The notes: generated from the sequence alone by a model not told the origin. Positions 35,291 through 46,858 are shown, numbered from the stretch's first letter. The stretch is 64,000 nucleotides of DNA from Gnetum montanum (GCA_015680685.1 MNCI01007769.1:206509-270508), one strand, 5' to 3'. Program-made: numbers and translations.

Positions 35291-35717
35291 TTTGCCATAA
35301 GTTTAGTTTAGAGGAAGTTTTAATGTTTGTTACGGTAAGTGTGCCCCTCAAGCTCTTTATTTTGAATCCAGAGGGATCGACGTAGCCGCATCAGACTGGT
35401 TGGTGGCTTGACAACAGCAGGTGTAGCCTGCACCGTCCAGGGGTTTTTAACACTAATGGTGTCAATAGCAGTGGTTGATGCAACCATCCTCTATGTAGCT
35501 ACTGGGTAATGAAAACAAGGAAAAAGATCACAAGGGCAAAGGCAAGCTAAGGAGAAAATGGGCTTTTTATCCTGCAGGATTCTAAAGGAGTCGTTAAAGC
35601 GACTGATACATACCACATGATCACGTAAACAACCACGGAGGCATTACATTTACATCGGTTGACAATGGGTACAGATAGCTTATAGGATTACCCAGAAAAT
35701 GTAGATCAGAGGTTCAA

Positions 35718-35735
35718 GCCCTCCTTCTAGCACCA
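35718..35735 (-). other. M1 primer-binding site
   Basis: Minus strand TGGTGCTAGAAGGAGGGC, six bases from the LTR end at 35,742. Complementarity to a tRNA 3' half appears to extend into the T-arm (plus strand GGTTCAAGCCCTCC then TTCTAGCACCA). Confidence 0.7.
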
Positions 35736-35741
35736 GAAAAC

Positions 35742-37022
35742 TGTAACGATGAAAAACATCGGTTGCTAGAAACACCGAGGGGATTTCCGTGTACACAGTT
35801 TTAACCCTGGATCTGCATGAGGGCTATGCTGGAGAGAATGAATCTAAGGTCCTCTAAACGGTCTTGTCAATTACATAGGGACTTACTTAATTAGTAAATT
35901 TTTCAATACTTATATGATGAAGTGATGATTTGACATGGGAATATATTATTATTTTATGAGAAAACAAGATCTGCTCCAATATCGGATCTCGAAGTCAATG
36001 AAAGCGATGTAAATTATATGAAATTATTGTAGAATTCAATGTAAACAAGATGCAATGAATTGAATTTGACACATTCACAATCCTAAGATCTAGAATCTTC
36101 CTTATAGATAAATATGGTGAATGTAATGGGATTTACAAGCAAAGTTTGGTTTGTAGGAAGTGTCTGCCACCAACAAGAAGATAATTAGAGAGTAAGCAAG
36201 CAAAGGCCAGTCTAACTTATTCTAGCCAATCTAGGTGCAAGGGAGTTAGGCTCAAAACAAAGTGTTTGCTAACTTGAAGTCTCTAGTCAAAAGCTTCCCT
36301 CTGTCATCGTTGATGCTCTTCTCTTCATCTCACCAATCTTTTGCCAATATTGTCAAAAATTTCCAAAAATTTCTCACTCTTTAAGCATTGTTTGTCGAGG
36401 TATTTATAAGATTAGGGTTAGGAGAAAAACATGATTTAGATGACGTGTGTCTTGAACCCATAAAATGCTGTTGACCTAGTGTATTCTAGCTGAAGTGTGT
36501 GGCACTACGCTGTGTTACACTCTGAAGCATACTATATCGTAACTACCCTTTAGGAAGATAGTTTATTTGACTTTTTCTCTTGTGTTTAATGAATTATTCT
36601 ACAACTATGTTGTGATACGCTAGGAAGCGTATCATGGCATAATAACTGCCACTGCTTAAATTTTGTTATTCTTGATATATCAACTATGCATTCTTGCACT
36701 ACTTTGCGTTACGCTACATAGCGTAATGTAGCGTAGCATGCAAAAAGTTAAAGTTTTGAACANGCATAGCGTAATGTAGCGTAGCATGCAAAAAGTTAAA
36801 GTTTTGAACATTGCTAACTTGCAAAGTTAAAGTGTTATTACTGTGCATTCCTTGTTTCATTCTATTCTCTCGGAGTCGACTACGCTGAGCTACATAGTAT
36901 AGTGTAGTAGGCCCTTATCCGAAAAGAGAAAACTTGTTGAGATGTGCCACTTGTTGCAAATCCTTGCCTAAGCCTCGAGACTTTGTTGAATCATCAAGAT
37001 CTCAAAATTTCATAGTGTTTCA
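35742..37022 (-). repeat. M1 5' LTR
   Basis: 1281 bp; plus-strand ends TGTAACGATG and GTGTTTCA. Minus-strand TATAAATA at 36,401-36,408. It has a perfect 8-bp-arm hairpin GATACGCTAGGAAGCGTATC at 36,614-36,633 and the palindrome TTACGCTACATAGCGTAA at 36,709-36,726. A 48-bp duplication around the N at 36,763 is an assembly scar. Confidence 0.85.
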
Positions 37023-37027
37023 ATAGG
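37023..37027. other. Target-site duplication of M1 (ATAGG), right copy
   Basis: ATAGG directly follows the M1 5' LTR; the left copy is 17,124-17,128 directly before the 3' LTR. Confidence 0.8.
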
Positions 37028-38065
37028 ACATCTATAAAAGCTCTAGGACTTATTGTCAGTGATCATCTCTACCCCAACATCTCCTTTACAACCGATATCA
37101 ACAGTTTTCCTTGCTTGTTGCATCCGTTGTTGAGTCCCAAAATTGTCTCTACACTTGACCCTACTCATAAGAGAGGGAAAGACATAGTCCCAATGCATAA
37201 GCTTCACTTTACATTTATCATAGGCCTTTTTTATCAAAATATGGTAGTCCCTTGGGTACATGCATTCCGAATGATATGTTCATAGCTCATAAGTTTTCAC
37301 TTCTAGCCTCGTTCCAATTAGCGTAGCACATCCATGTTTGTGCCCTATGGAACCTAGGACACGTGATATCCAAGCCATAGCTCTATCCCACTCTTGGCTC
37401 TATAAATACCTAAGAAAAAAACATTCTAGGGGTTGGCTTTTGGTATTTGGATTCTAGTAGTAAGCTTTGATAAAGAGATTGATAAATAGAAGGTTGATAA
37501 ATAGCAAATCCTAGTAGTAGCACTTCCCAAATCTCTCTCCAACCTAGTGTAGTAGCTCTTAGCCTAGCAAGCATTGGCTCATTGGTTCTTGTTAGCATCC
37601 CATTGGTAATATTCCAAGAGCTATGACCATATCGTTCCATTGCCAGCTATGCCTATCCATTACCACATACTAGTTATACACATTCATCATCCAAAAAAAG
37701 GTCAGATCCCCTATTTTTGGGATGGTGCATTCCCTCACCTAAACTCTCTTTCTATTTTTGCTATAACATATATGTCAAATCTTTGTGTACTTGTTCATGC
37801 TTATTTTCTTAGTTACATACTTTAATGCATTTTTATTATTGTGAACCCGATGTTTTCTTCCGTTTAAACCTTAGCATGTTACATTTTAAAATTATTATTT
37901 GCATATGGTTATTGTACACCATATAAGTCCTTCACTGATTGACCAGACCATTCAAGGCACCCCATTTCCACTTTCTCCAACATGGCCCTCACAAAGATCT
38001 AGGGTTAGGCTATATACCTAATAACCTCTTGGTGTTCCAGCCACAAATGTTTTCAAACATCACAG
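37028..38065 (+). repeat. M2 5' LTR, right half
   Basis: Continues the LTR begun at 15,969. TATAAATA at 37,401-37,408 (in CTCTATAAATACC) and an end ATCACA followed by GTTTT and a PBS. The strand agrees with the left half. Open frames here are not convincing genes. Confidence 0.65.
37401..37408 (+). promoter_or_regulatory. TATA box of M2 LTR
   Basis: TATAAATA about 660 bases before the LTR end. Confidence 0.55.
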
Positions 38066-38069
38066 TTTT

Positions 38070-38087
38070 TGGCACTATAAGGAGGGC
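38070..38087 (+). other. M2 primer-binding site
   Basis: TGGCACTATAAGGAGGGC, the shared PBS type with one change in the middle, five bases after the LTR's ACA end. Confidence 0.65.
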
Positions 38088-38254
38088 CAAACCTCTGTGC
38101 CTCTTCTGTGTGTCAAGGGTAATCCTGCATGCTGTCTGTACCCTATCACCAGTAGCCTACTAACATAGACGTGATACCCTTATGGTTGTCTACATACCAG
38201 GTGGTGTAGATTGGTTCCCATGGTAGTTCCTTTGGAACCCTATAGGATAAAAGC

Positions 38255-38505
38255 CCTAAACTATCTACTATGTTATGATGCCTATCTACTACGTTACACT
38301 ACCTACGTCCTATGTAATGTAGCGACCCTATCAGTGTATTGGTTCCTAAAATATCTACTATGTTATGCTACCTATCTACTACGTTACGCTACCTACATCA
38401 TGTGTAGTGTAGTGACCATGTCAATGTAGCAGTTCCCAAATAGTGTACTGTGTTACACCACCTACATTCTATACAGTGTAGTGGCCTTGTCAGCATAGCA
38501 GTTTC
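38255..38505 (+). repeat. ~90-bp tandem repeat in M2 leader, nearly three copies
   Basis: Units at 38,255-38,343, 38,345-38,434 and 38,435-38,505 share TATCTACTATGTTATG, CTACGTTACRCTACCTAC and GTGTAGTGACC. TACGYTAC words again form the core. Confidence 0.7.
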
Positions 38506-38689
38506 TTTTAGTGTAGCAAGAGTAACAGCAAAGAAAACTAGCTTTTCAGCATTTTCAAATGTCCCCACGTTCAGTCTATTTTCCCTATAGCTTTAGACCT
38601 TAACCGTTTAATGCAAAACGTACTATTTTTAACTATTTATTACACGTATCTTTCCTTTCTCCTTTTTGCACTTGTTTCATATAAGAAAA

Positions 38690-39040
38690 ATGAATCATGC
38701 TACCACTTTGGTTCCTACCATGAGTTTGGAGGTGTCTCACTTTGTTCCACACATGGTGTATCCTGAGTGACCACCTAGCCTAATGCGGATACCGTGGTAA
38801 TCTCTTACACTGTATCATCAATCACCTAAATGTTTACCTCAAGATGACAAGCGATATAACTTTTTGTATGCAAATATCAAAGAAAATCTATTGTTGGATG
38901 GTCATGAGTTTGAGGAAAAATGTAACTTTGAGATCATTCATTGAAATAAAAGGGAGTTCATTCCTACATCAAAATTTTGTGGACCTATAGTTCTCTACTA
39001 TACTAAGTCTTTTAGGAAGTGAAATGGTCATTGAGAATGT
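38690..39040 (+). pseudogene. M2 first ORF remnant
   Basis: An ATG at 38,690 opens a frame with three stops (TGA, TAA, TGA, each explicable by C-to-T) that reads PQDDKRYNFLYANIKENLL and FEEKCNFEII before reaching 38,979. It then continues as PIVLYYTKSFRK into the copy I call the 3' LTR of the next element. The shape resembles the N-terminal domain of plant retroelement ORFs ('putative plant transposon protein' type), but this is a weak visual match. Confidence 0.35.
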
Positions 39041-39765
39041 TTTTTATCTTCCCAACTACAGTTGTGAGGCTCAAGGTTATGGTTTAGGTGTAATTGAGGT
39101 GCATAATTTTTCTTCTTTTATTTTTTATGGTTTTTATCACCTACAATAAGAATGAAAGGTAAAGTAATTGAAGATCTAATTCATCTACTATCTAACTAGC
39201 CTAACAAAAGTAACCACACCATTTTCCTGGACATATCTTGAACACATAGAGTGTTCTTGGGCTAACAAACTTTAACTGTTGCTAGTTTACCAAGTACTAT
39301 ATGTATGTTCAAAGTCATTGTGCTTGTGTTCATTAACTACTAGAAAGTTATTGCTCAATTGCAATGTCGTAGAGTAAAGTGCATTAAAAGAAATATTTAT
39401 CTATTCACAATGCTGCAAGGATTTTCAAAAGAATTCATTTTATTCCCATCACACTACTACACTCAAGTACATCATGTTCAAATAAAGAATTGTACACACT
39501 TAGACTCCTTTTGTGGTCACTCAGAAAATATTCTAACTTTGGAGAAAATATAATACAAGAAATTTTCTACTCTGATTGAAAAATGCTGAAAAACTAATTG
39601 CCAAATTAAGAGCCTAAGTGCTATATTTATAGGCTAGTGTATACCCCCTAATGTTGGATACTTGAAATCACATCAAGACCTAAATGTCATATACTCGATG
39701 TTGCAACCATGATGTCAAATACCTAATGTTAATTCCATAGGAAAACATGCTTGATAATACCTCCA
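38980..39765 (-). repeat. Probable 3' LTR of the Athila-like element
   Basis: Matches 47,097-47,865 over most of its length, including AACTAGCCTAACAMAAGTAACCAC, ACTATATGTATG and the CTATATTTATAGGCTAG promoter block. The upper edge is uncertain. Confidence 0.55.
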
Positions 39766-42100
39766 TGACTAAATGAAAACTCATCCTTGAGTGTAGAAGA
39801 GGAGAAACAAGTTCTTTATAAAATATTAGATAGGTATGGAATTATTGACTGAGATACAAACTAACTCAAATGGAATAGATAGATTCTTAGTGCCCAAGTG
39901 TATAGAGTTACAACCATTTTGTTTATAAAATTGGGTATTCATGATAATAGAAGTGAATACCCTAGATAACACTAACATCCAACATATCTTAGTAGTAGAA
40001 GAATGAGAGAGAAGATCCAACAATCATGAACAATCCTCATTATGTGATACTGCCACATCATCCTTAGTGAAGATAGTCACACTTCTAGTCCATGCTTCCC
40101 ATTGCAATCATAACAAAATCATGAATTATTATGCAATGTGTAACACATAGCAGTAAAATGCCTTGTCTCTTTAGTGGTTACACACAGCCAGGTTGTGATT
40201 GTGGTAGATTGATTCCTTTAGTAGTGTTAGTGGAAAGGTTTTCAAATAGGGTAATATAAATTAGTCCATTAAATTTGAAATAAATTAACAAATGGAAATA
40301 TTTGAAGAGGGTGTAAAAATTCACAATAATGAAAAGGAAAGTTCACTGAAGAATGTTGTGAAGATTTGCACAATTGGATGTCATTGATGGGGTAAACAAA
40401 AATAATTTAATTGTAATAGTGTCTAAGGGTAAAGAACTTAACTAATCCAACCAAAAGATATGCATGTGGATCCTCCCCAAAGTCAGCACAAGCCTTTTAT
40501 GTCCTGACATAACTTCAATCCAAAGAGTTTGTGGGCTCCATGGATGATTAATGGTTACAAAAGGTTAGGCTCAAAAACTCAAAAGAAACTAACTAAGAAT
40601 TTCAACACATCAAACTAGGACATTAAACCAAAATGTGAAACTGGTAGTGAGATGAGACATGGAAAGCATAAATGAATGAGAGAGAGAGTGGAATGGAGTT
40701 TCTAATTAAGGTCATATGAGGCCCCTTATAGATTTTGTGGTTAAATGACTTGATATGATCCATCCTTAGTCTAAACCAAAACCAACCACATTCAGTGACT
40801 TGACGTTGTCATTCTAAGACCAGTAAATCCCCTAAGACAAAAGAGTGCTTCCATAGAACAACCATTGTTCCTTATCAGAGAAGAAGTAGGAAGTGAGGAA
40901 GGGCATTAGTTAGAGGGGACTAGTTCCATAACCAATACTTGTATCCTATTTATTCTGTTATGGGATGTGCTTTGAATTTACATTATTGTTATTTTTGTTT
41001 TTTTTTTCCTGAAAGGAGAACTACACCATGCAAAGACACGTGCATTTTTTTCCAAGGGGTGTGATTCGAATTCTCATCATTTTTTTGTTTTTATCCCTTG
41101 ATGAGAACCACACCATGCAAAAATGCATTCATTTATATTGTCTAAGGGGTGTGCTTTAAATTCTCATCATTTCTTTTATAGTAACCACACCATGCAAGGA
41201 CTTATTCAACTTCCTTTTATTGGTTGGCATGGAATGGTAAGAAATCCATGAAAACACACATGCACCAAGGAAAACATAAAGGTGCAAAGAATACTAAGTC
41301 CCCTTGAAGCCACACCCTATTCAAACCTTTGAATCCTTTCCAATTCTAGAAACTACCAAAGTCACAAATTTGTTAAAGTTTTATTAATGAAAAAGGGACA
41401 ACACATTTCTAGAACAAGGAAAATCATAGAGTTTGTGGATGGATGGATATTATGGACTCACTACCTGTTGCATAAAAAGAACCATGTCCTAATTATTAGT
41501 AACAAAATTAAAAGCCAGAAACTAGACACCAACAATCAAATAACAAAAATGGTACATACCACCATCACGTAGTGTAGTACCATTGTACTTTTTACTTATT
41601 AATAAAAAGTTATAAATTTACACAAAAATGAAAACCAAAATAAAATAAAAGAAAATGTAAAATATTTAAGAAATAGAAAATGTACTAACTATTGTATAAA
41701 AAAAATTAGAAAATATTAATAACATGAAAATAGGAAGATGTAAAACAAATAATGTGTAAAANTAAAAAAATTAGAAAAGATTAATAACATGAAAATAGGA
41801 AGATGTAAAACAAATAATGTGTAAAATAAAAAGCTATAAAAAAAATATGTAAAATAAAAAATTGAGTTGAAAAACTAAGGAGTTGTTGATATGGTTAGCA
41901 TGGGTGTCCATCCTCCACATGACTAAGTTGAAAGGAGGAGATTTGAAATATTGAGTGTGGTTGTTAACCTAATGAGGCTTTGGTTGTACTTACTAGCTTA
42001 TACTTGTGAAAAGGTTTGACTTATTGTATGTTGACTAGCTATTTCTTGTTTGGTCTCTCAAGTTTGTAGATCATTAGCTATCGTTTGACTTATTGTATGT
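39766..42100. other. AT-rich stretch of the Athila-like element without a recognised gene
   Basis: Integrase should lie here but was not found. The stretch contains a repeat at 41.0-41.22 kb and an N-associated duplication at 41,762. A polypurine-like AAAGGAGGAGATT near 41,931 is followed by TG. Confidence 0.35.
40995..41215. repeat. Three copies of an ~80-bp repeat
   Basis: GAGAACYACACCATGCAAA..., then CCAAGGGGTGTG.TT.AATTCTCATCATTT recurs near 41,017, 41,102 and 41,180. I see no link to a coding region. Confidence 0.65.
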
Positions 42101-42149
42101 TGACTAGCTATTTCTTGTTTCATCATGCCCATGTTAAATGAAAAGGCAT

Positions 42150-43330
42150 ACATCACTAGCTATCGTATGACATGGGGGCTCACCATGAGCTTGTTCATTA
42201 GGAAGTGGATGGCACTATTATCCATGTGCACAAACACCTTATATCCAAGCACATAATGCCTGAATTTTTCTAGAGTAAACACCAGTGTCATCAATTCCTT
42301 TTCTATGGTGGTGTAGTTTAGTTGTGCACCCAAAATGCTTCAGCTATCATAGTGGATGTAGTATGGATGTTTCTTGTCATCTAGTTGCATCAATACTACT
42401 CCCAAGGCATAATTTGATGCATCTATCATTATATGAAATGATCTAGACTACACAAGTGCTTGTAGAATTTGAGTTTCTATAAGTTTTTCCTTTAGTAACT
42501 AGAATGCTTTTTTACATTCTATAGTCCAAACAAAGCGATCATATTTCTTTGTTATCTCCACTAATGGCTTTGCAATATTAGAAAAATTCTCTATGAATCA
42601 TGAGTAGTAAATGATATGTCCAAGAAATGATCAAATATCTTTGAAAATTTATGGTTATTGGGTTATTCCTTGGATGGCCCTTATTCTTTCAGGGTCTACC
42701 TCAATTCTTTCTTGTGATATTCTGTACCCCAATTCGATGCTTTCCAACACCATTAAGTGACCCTTTTTGCTAATTGAGTTTCAAGTTGGTTTTAACACAT
42801 CATTTTAGAACTTTCTCAAGGCAGCCTATGGCTTACTCAAATGTAGCTCCATAAGTGGAGAAGTCATCCATGAAGAATTCCACATCACTACCAATATGTT
42901 TTTGAAAAATTCTTAGAACTAGGTGTTGAAATGCTGTAGGATCATTGCATAGATCAAATGGCATCTTGCAATATGCAAAAGTACCCCAATGACATATGAA
43001 TGTTTCCTTTGCTTGGTCTTTTGGTGAAATTTAAATTTGGTTATAGCCATTATAACCATCTAAGAAACTGTAGTAGCAATTCCTAGATATTGTGTCTAGC
43101 ACCTAGTCAAAAAATGGAAATAGAAAATGATCTTTGAATGTTGCCATATTTAGTAGCTGAAAATCGATATGGACCTACCACTTGTCACCTTTCTTTGGCA
43201 CAATCACAAGTGGACTAATCCACTTACTATCTATAATGGGATAAATGAACCCCACCTTGAGAAGTTGCTCAACTTCCTCCTTGATGATCTACATTAGTTT
43301 GGGGTTCAGTCACCTCTGTGGCGATATTTT
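42150..43330 (-). pseudogene. Reverse transcriptase and RNase H of the Athila-like element
   Basis: Reading the minus strand with several stops gives VGFIYPIIDSKWISPLVIVPKKGDKW (split by decay), FLDGYNGYNQI near 43,035-43,070, HWGTFAYCKMPF, and FFMDDFSTYG near 42,860-42,880 with both catalytic aspartates present. RNase H follows: DASNYALGVVLMQ near 42,420, NYTTIEKELM and HMDNSAIHFLM near 42,200. These patterns fit Athila/Tat-branch Ty3 elements. The missing or altered codons are mostly TAG/TAA/TGA in place of CAG/CAA/CGA. Confidence 0.75.
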
Positions 43331-43954
43331 TGGCTTCATTGCTTGATCAATAGAGATGAAATGCTATCATATCCTAAGATTAATCCCTGTGAATTCAAGA
43401 TATGACTAAGCAAAAGCTGCTAACCATTTTTTAACTACCTTCAATAGCATCTTTTTCTATTCTAGGGTAATATTTGCATTGATTATGACCAACTTCCCAT
43501 TTTTCAAAACCAAATAGTTCATTTTAGTCAGTAGCATTTTTATTTGAAGGGGCTCTTGCTTAAAATTTTCAAGAATTTTCAACTCTCCATAGTAAGTATC
43601 ATCATTTGTATCATCAAAGAGTTAGTGATAAAATTTCTCTAGTTCATCCATGCCTACGACATATGTGCATATTAGGCTCTCAATTGGTTCCATGCAAAGT
43701 GTGCTACTCTCAAAATTAGTGGTTAGACACTAGGTGCCCTTCAATTGTATGGTTTCTATGTACATACACCTTTGTATTTCTACTTCTGGTGCACACTACT
43801 TGCATGTAGAGATATATGCTTACTTTACAGCCCATAGTTTCTATAAACAATTACACATTGTATCACATGATGTAAGGAACTCTCTTCTTCTCAATATTTC
43901 CAAATCCATTTTCTCTAGATATTTCCAAGGAAATATCTCTAATGGCCATTCTTA

Positions 43955-44235
43955 CATCAACAGTGCTCAACCATGCACTTCCCATGATGATTGGGAAATC
44001 CCTTTACAGTTCTCCACTTTGATTACTAAGAAATTGGTAGGATAAGACCACCCATAGATAGTGGTCACAATGTCTTCTACCAGTCCTAATGGAATAGTGA
44101 TGGAATAGTCTACCAATTCTAATCTTATGTTGCTCTTCTTGAGAGGAGATAGGCTCCATACAGTGTACATCTCATGAGAAATTAAAATGACACTAGAACC
44201 TGAATCAAGAAGAGCCTTTCATAGTTCATTCCCAA
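43955..44235 (-). pseudogene. Aspartic protease of the Athila-like element
   Basis: Reads LLDSGSSVILISHEM then LVDYSITIPLGLVEDI and SYPTNFLVIKVE. The DSG active site and the (A/V)D.S...PLG..ED pattern are those of plant Ty3/gypsy proteases. It lies upstream of RT by about 600 bp of poorly readable frame. Confidence 0.7.
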
Positions 44236-44499
44236 CAATTTAAAAATAAATTATAGGACTTCCAAGATTGACTAATTTTCTATGAATGTTTCTAGCATGG
44301 ATCCAATCAAGTATGATGTGAGTAAGCATAATAGTATGGATCCTAGGCATATTTTGGTTTGAAGGGGACTTGTAGGTATTTGACATAGAGAAAGATGTAG
44401 GAGTAGGATTATCAGCCACAAGTTTATATGAGGGCTTAGGTGGACTAAGAAGTTGAAAGAAATATATTTTCTTTGATCATGTATTTCACCCATATGACT

Positions 44500-46858
44500 A
44501 ATGAATTGGTTGTAAGTTAACATCCTAGTAGCATTATGTTGTTGCAATTGAGCTAGAAATGCATCCTACATAGGTGGAGTAGGTGGTAGCTATGTGGATG
44601 GAGGAGAAACAAGTGTAGAAATAGGAGGAGGATAAGGATAAGAGGTGGTATCACTTCTTTCATGTGGAGAATGAGTTCAATAACAATTAGAAGGATGATA
44701 GTGAGGTTGAAAGATAGAGAGATGACTAGAGGAATCATGTGGAGATACTGGTTGTTGAACATAGTAATCATATGGATAGAGCTACCGATAAAGGTATTGG
44801 TGCCTTGGTGGTACCAACACCCATGATTTTGGTTGCTACCACTATTGATAATACTCATATGATTATGGTGGATCTCCACTTGGATAATATTGCTATTATT
44901 AGTCGAACTTCTTCAAATTACCTTTAGGATAAGATAATCTTTTGTATGTCTTTCTTTGTGTTAGTCATGGATTTAAAGCATACATCCTAGACTCCTATAA
45001 GTGTGATGCAATGTGAAAAAATCTCTTAAGATGTACATATTAATATAGATTACACCCACAATCATCATCTGATTTTCTTTCTACAACCTCTTCTAGTACT
45101 ACAGTCTTGCCCTTACCTTTGTGATAGGCACATTCAATTTCTTTGCATCTCCTATGCTCATGATCACTACCTTGTTCTTTGGACTTCTTAAAAATTTTTA
45201 AAAAATATTGGCATATACTATCCATGGAGTCCCATAACTAATAAGCCTTAGCCATAATTTCAAATTCAAATTTTTGGAGTGGAAAGGTTTTTCTATTCAC
45301 CACCTCATCAGATGCAACTTCATCCTCACTGTCATGGAATCAAACCTCCCTCTTACGAATGGAAGGATTGCAGTTGTCCTCTTCTGCACTTTCTTTTTTT
45401 CTTAATTCACCCTTCTCTTTGGATACCTACTTAATTAATCTTTGTATTTGATAGGAACTTAGTTCTAGTAGTTACCCTTGGGCATAGATTCCAAGCATTC
45501 TCCTCATTTTTGATCAAAGTCTATCTACTATGTGGCAAAGTTGATCTAGTTGAGAACAACCATGGTTGGGACATTTGTGCATCAAGGAATAGTATTAATC
45601 AATGGCAACATCAAAAGGTTTGTGTGTTCCTTGTTTTCATCCTTGGATTTGCTTTCTCAAGTTGGAAACTCTAGAGTGAATTTGATATTTCTCATTAAAC
45701 AACTCAAGCATTGTACTCCATCATCTAATAGATTCTAACTTTAAGGACTGGTACCAGTTTTTTTCTCCCTTGATGAGTGTCCTGGGAAATGACTTAAATT
45801 TCTACCACTCATTTTTTATGTTCTACAAGGCATAAGCATCTTCAAAAACTTGAAGATGATTCTGTGGATCAAATTTATATTCCCCTTGAAATGTAGGGAT
45901 ATTTTTCATATCTAGCCTTTTGATTTTACTATTCTTCAAGTGTCTTGTTGGAATACATGTTGCCTCTACAATATTAATCATACTTCAAGTAGCTAGCAAA
46001 GGCTCATCAAGACCTTGATCATGGTGCCTACAATGCCCTCATCTACCACTTCATTCATGGTGATGTACCTCCCTTGAATGTTTGCAACCTTGATCTTGCC
46101 TTTCCCGATGGTCATTTTGGTCTTGTTGGATATTTTGGTCACTTCCATCACAGTCTCATCTTCTATAGTTGTGGTTAGAGCTAGAAGAAGAATAAGATGA
46201 TGATAAAGGAAAAGAGGAAGAAGAATAAACACCATCATGGTGTCTACTACCAACTCTTGAATGATCAGAACCATTATCATCATCTTTCCTTTTGTCTGCA
46301 TCTCTACCTTCACTTGCACCTCTGGATCCTTCCTTGTCATTGGATCCATTTTTACCAAAACTAGGATTGTGAATTGTAGATTGCAAGTTTTGGTTTTAAC
46401 CTTCTTCACTAAAGTTAAAGAGAGGAATTTCATTAAATGGAAAACCCCTAGAAAAGGATTCCCCACTAGCTTGTTGACACAACAGGAATGAAGAATAATT
46501 AAATCATTTTCTCTTTGAAGATTCATAATGCTATTCTAGCTATCAATCTTATAGATGTTATGCCTCAGTGGGATGATAATACCTAGCATCAGTATCTTGC
46601 ACAACATACTCAACATGATGTTCCTAAACACCATATTAGATAAGAATTTTTTGGATCCTTGCAAGAATGAATCAATTGGACAACAACACAATGTTTCCCT
46701 CCATGTCGCACCACCACAGCTATTCATGTTGGTTTAGGATGAAGGTCAAATTTGGTACATGGTCATCAAGATGAGCATATATGATTCGATATTGTTGAGG
46801 CACTAGCTGATAAGCTTTATCAGACTTGGATAGAGAATCGCTCTTATGAAAAGAGGAC
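44500..46858 (-). pseudogene. gag: Gag of the Athila-like element
   Basis: A start near 46,858 reads MSSFHKSDSLSKSDKAY. A Ser/Asp/Gly-rich segment follows (46,156-46,386). The retrotransposon gag domain begins near 45,895 (NIPTFQGEYKFDPQNHLQVF, then GEKNWYQSL). A charged tail with HRRCKEIECAYHKGKGK (45,040-45,225) may be the remains of a zinc-knuckle region. Low-complexity Ser/Tyr and Pro/His frames at 44,553-44,879 close it. Several stops are present. Confidence 0.6.

Larger units (their letters stand above)
17129..37022 (-). mobile_element. M1: near-complete Tat-type Ty3/gypsy retrotransposon
   Basis: On the minus strand the order is 5' LTR (37,022-35,742), PBS, leader, gag, protease, repeat A, a gap holding an opposite-strand gene, RT, RNase H, second RNase H, integrase, repeat B, polypurine tract, 3' LTR (18,360-17,129). 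The 5 bases ATAGG occur just outside both ends (17,124-17,128 and 37,023-37,027), a perfect target-site duplication. A second RNase H between RNase H and integrase is diagnostic for Tat-lineage elements, which include the very long Ogre elements. All coding parts carry stops. About 2.4 kb (31,896-34,304) is a duplicated leader/LTR block of doubtful placement. Confidence 0.85.

Noticed and set aside
41925-41960. AAAGGAGGAGATT followed by TG as a Copia-type polypurine tract and LTR start
   Set aside because: The context resembles Copia elements but no Copia coding domain or partner LTR was seen.
45993-46526. 177-codon minus-strand frame, Leu/Val/Met-rich
   Set aside because: It overlaps the gag frame of the Athila-like element in another register and has no recognisable motif; the Ser/Asp/Gly-rich frame fits gag better.
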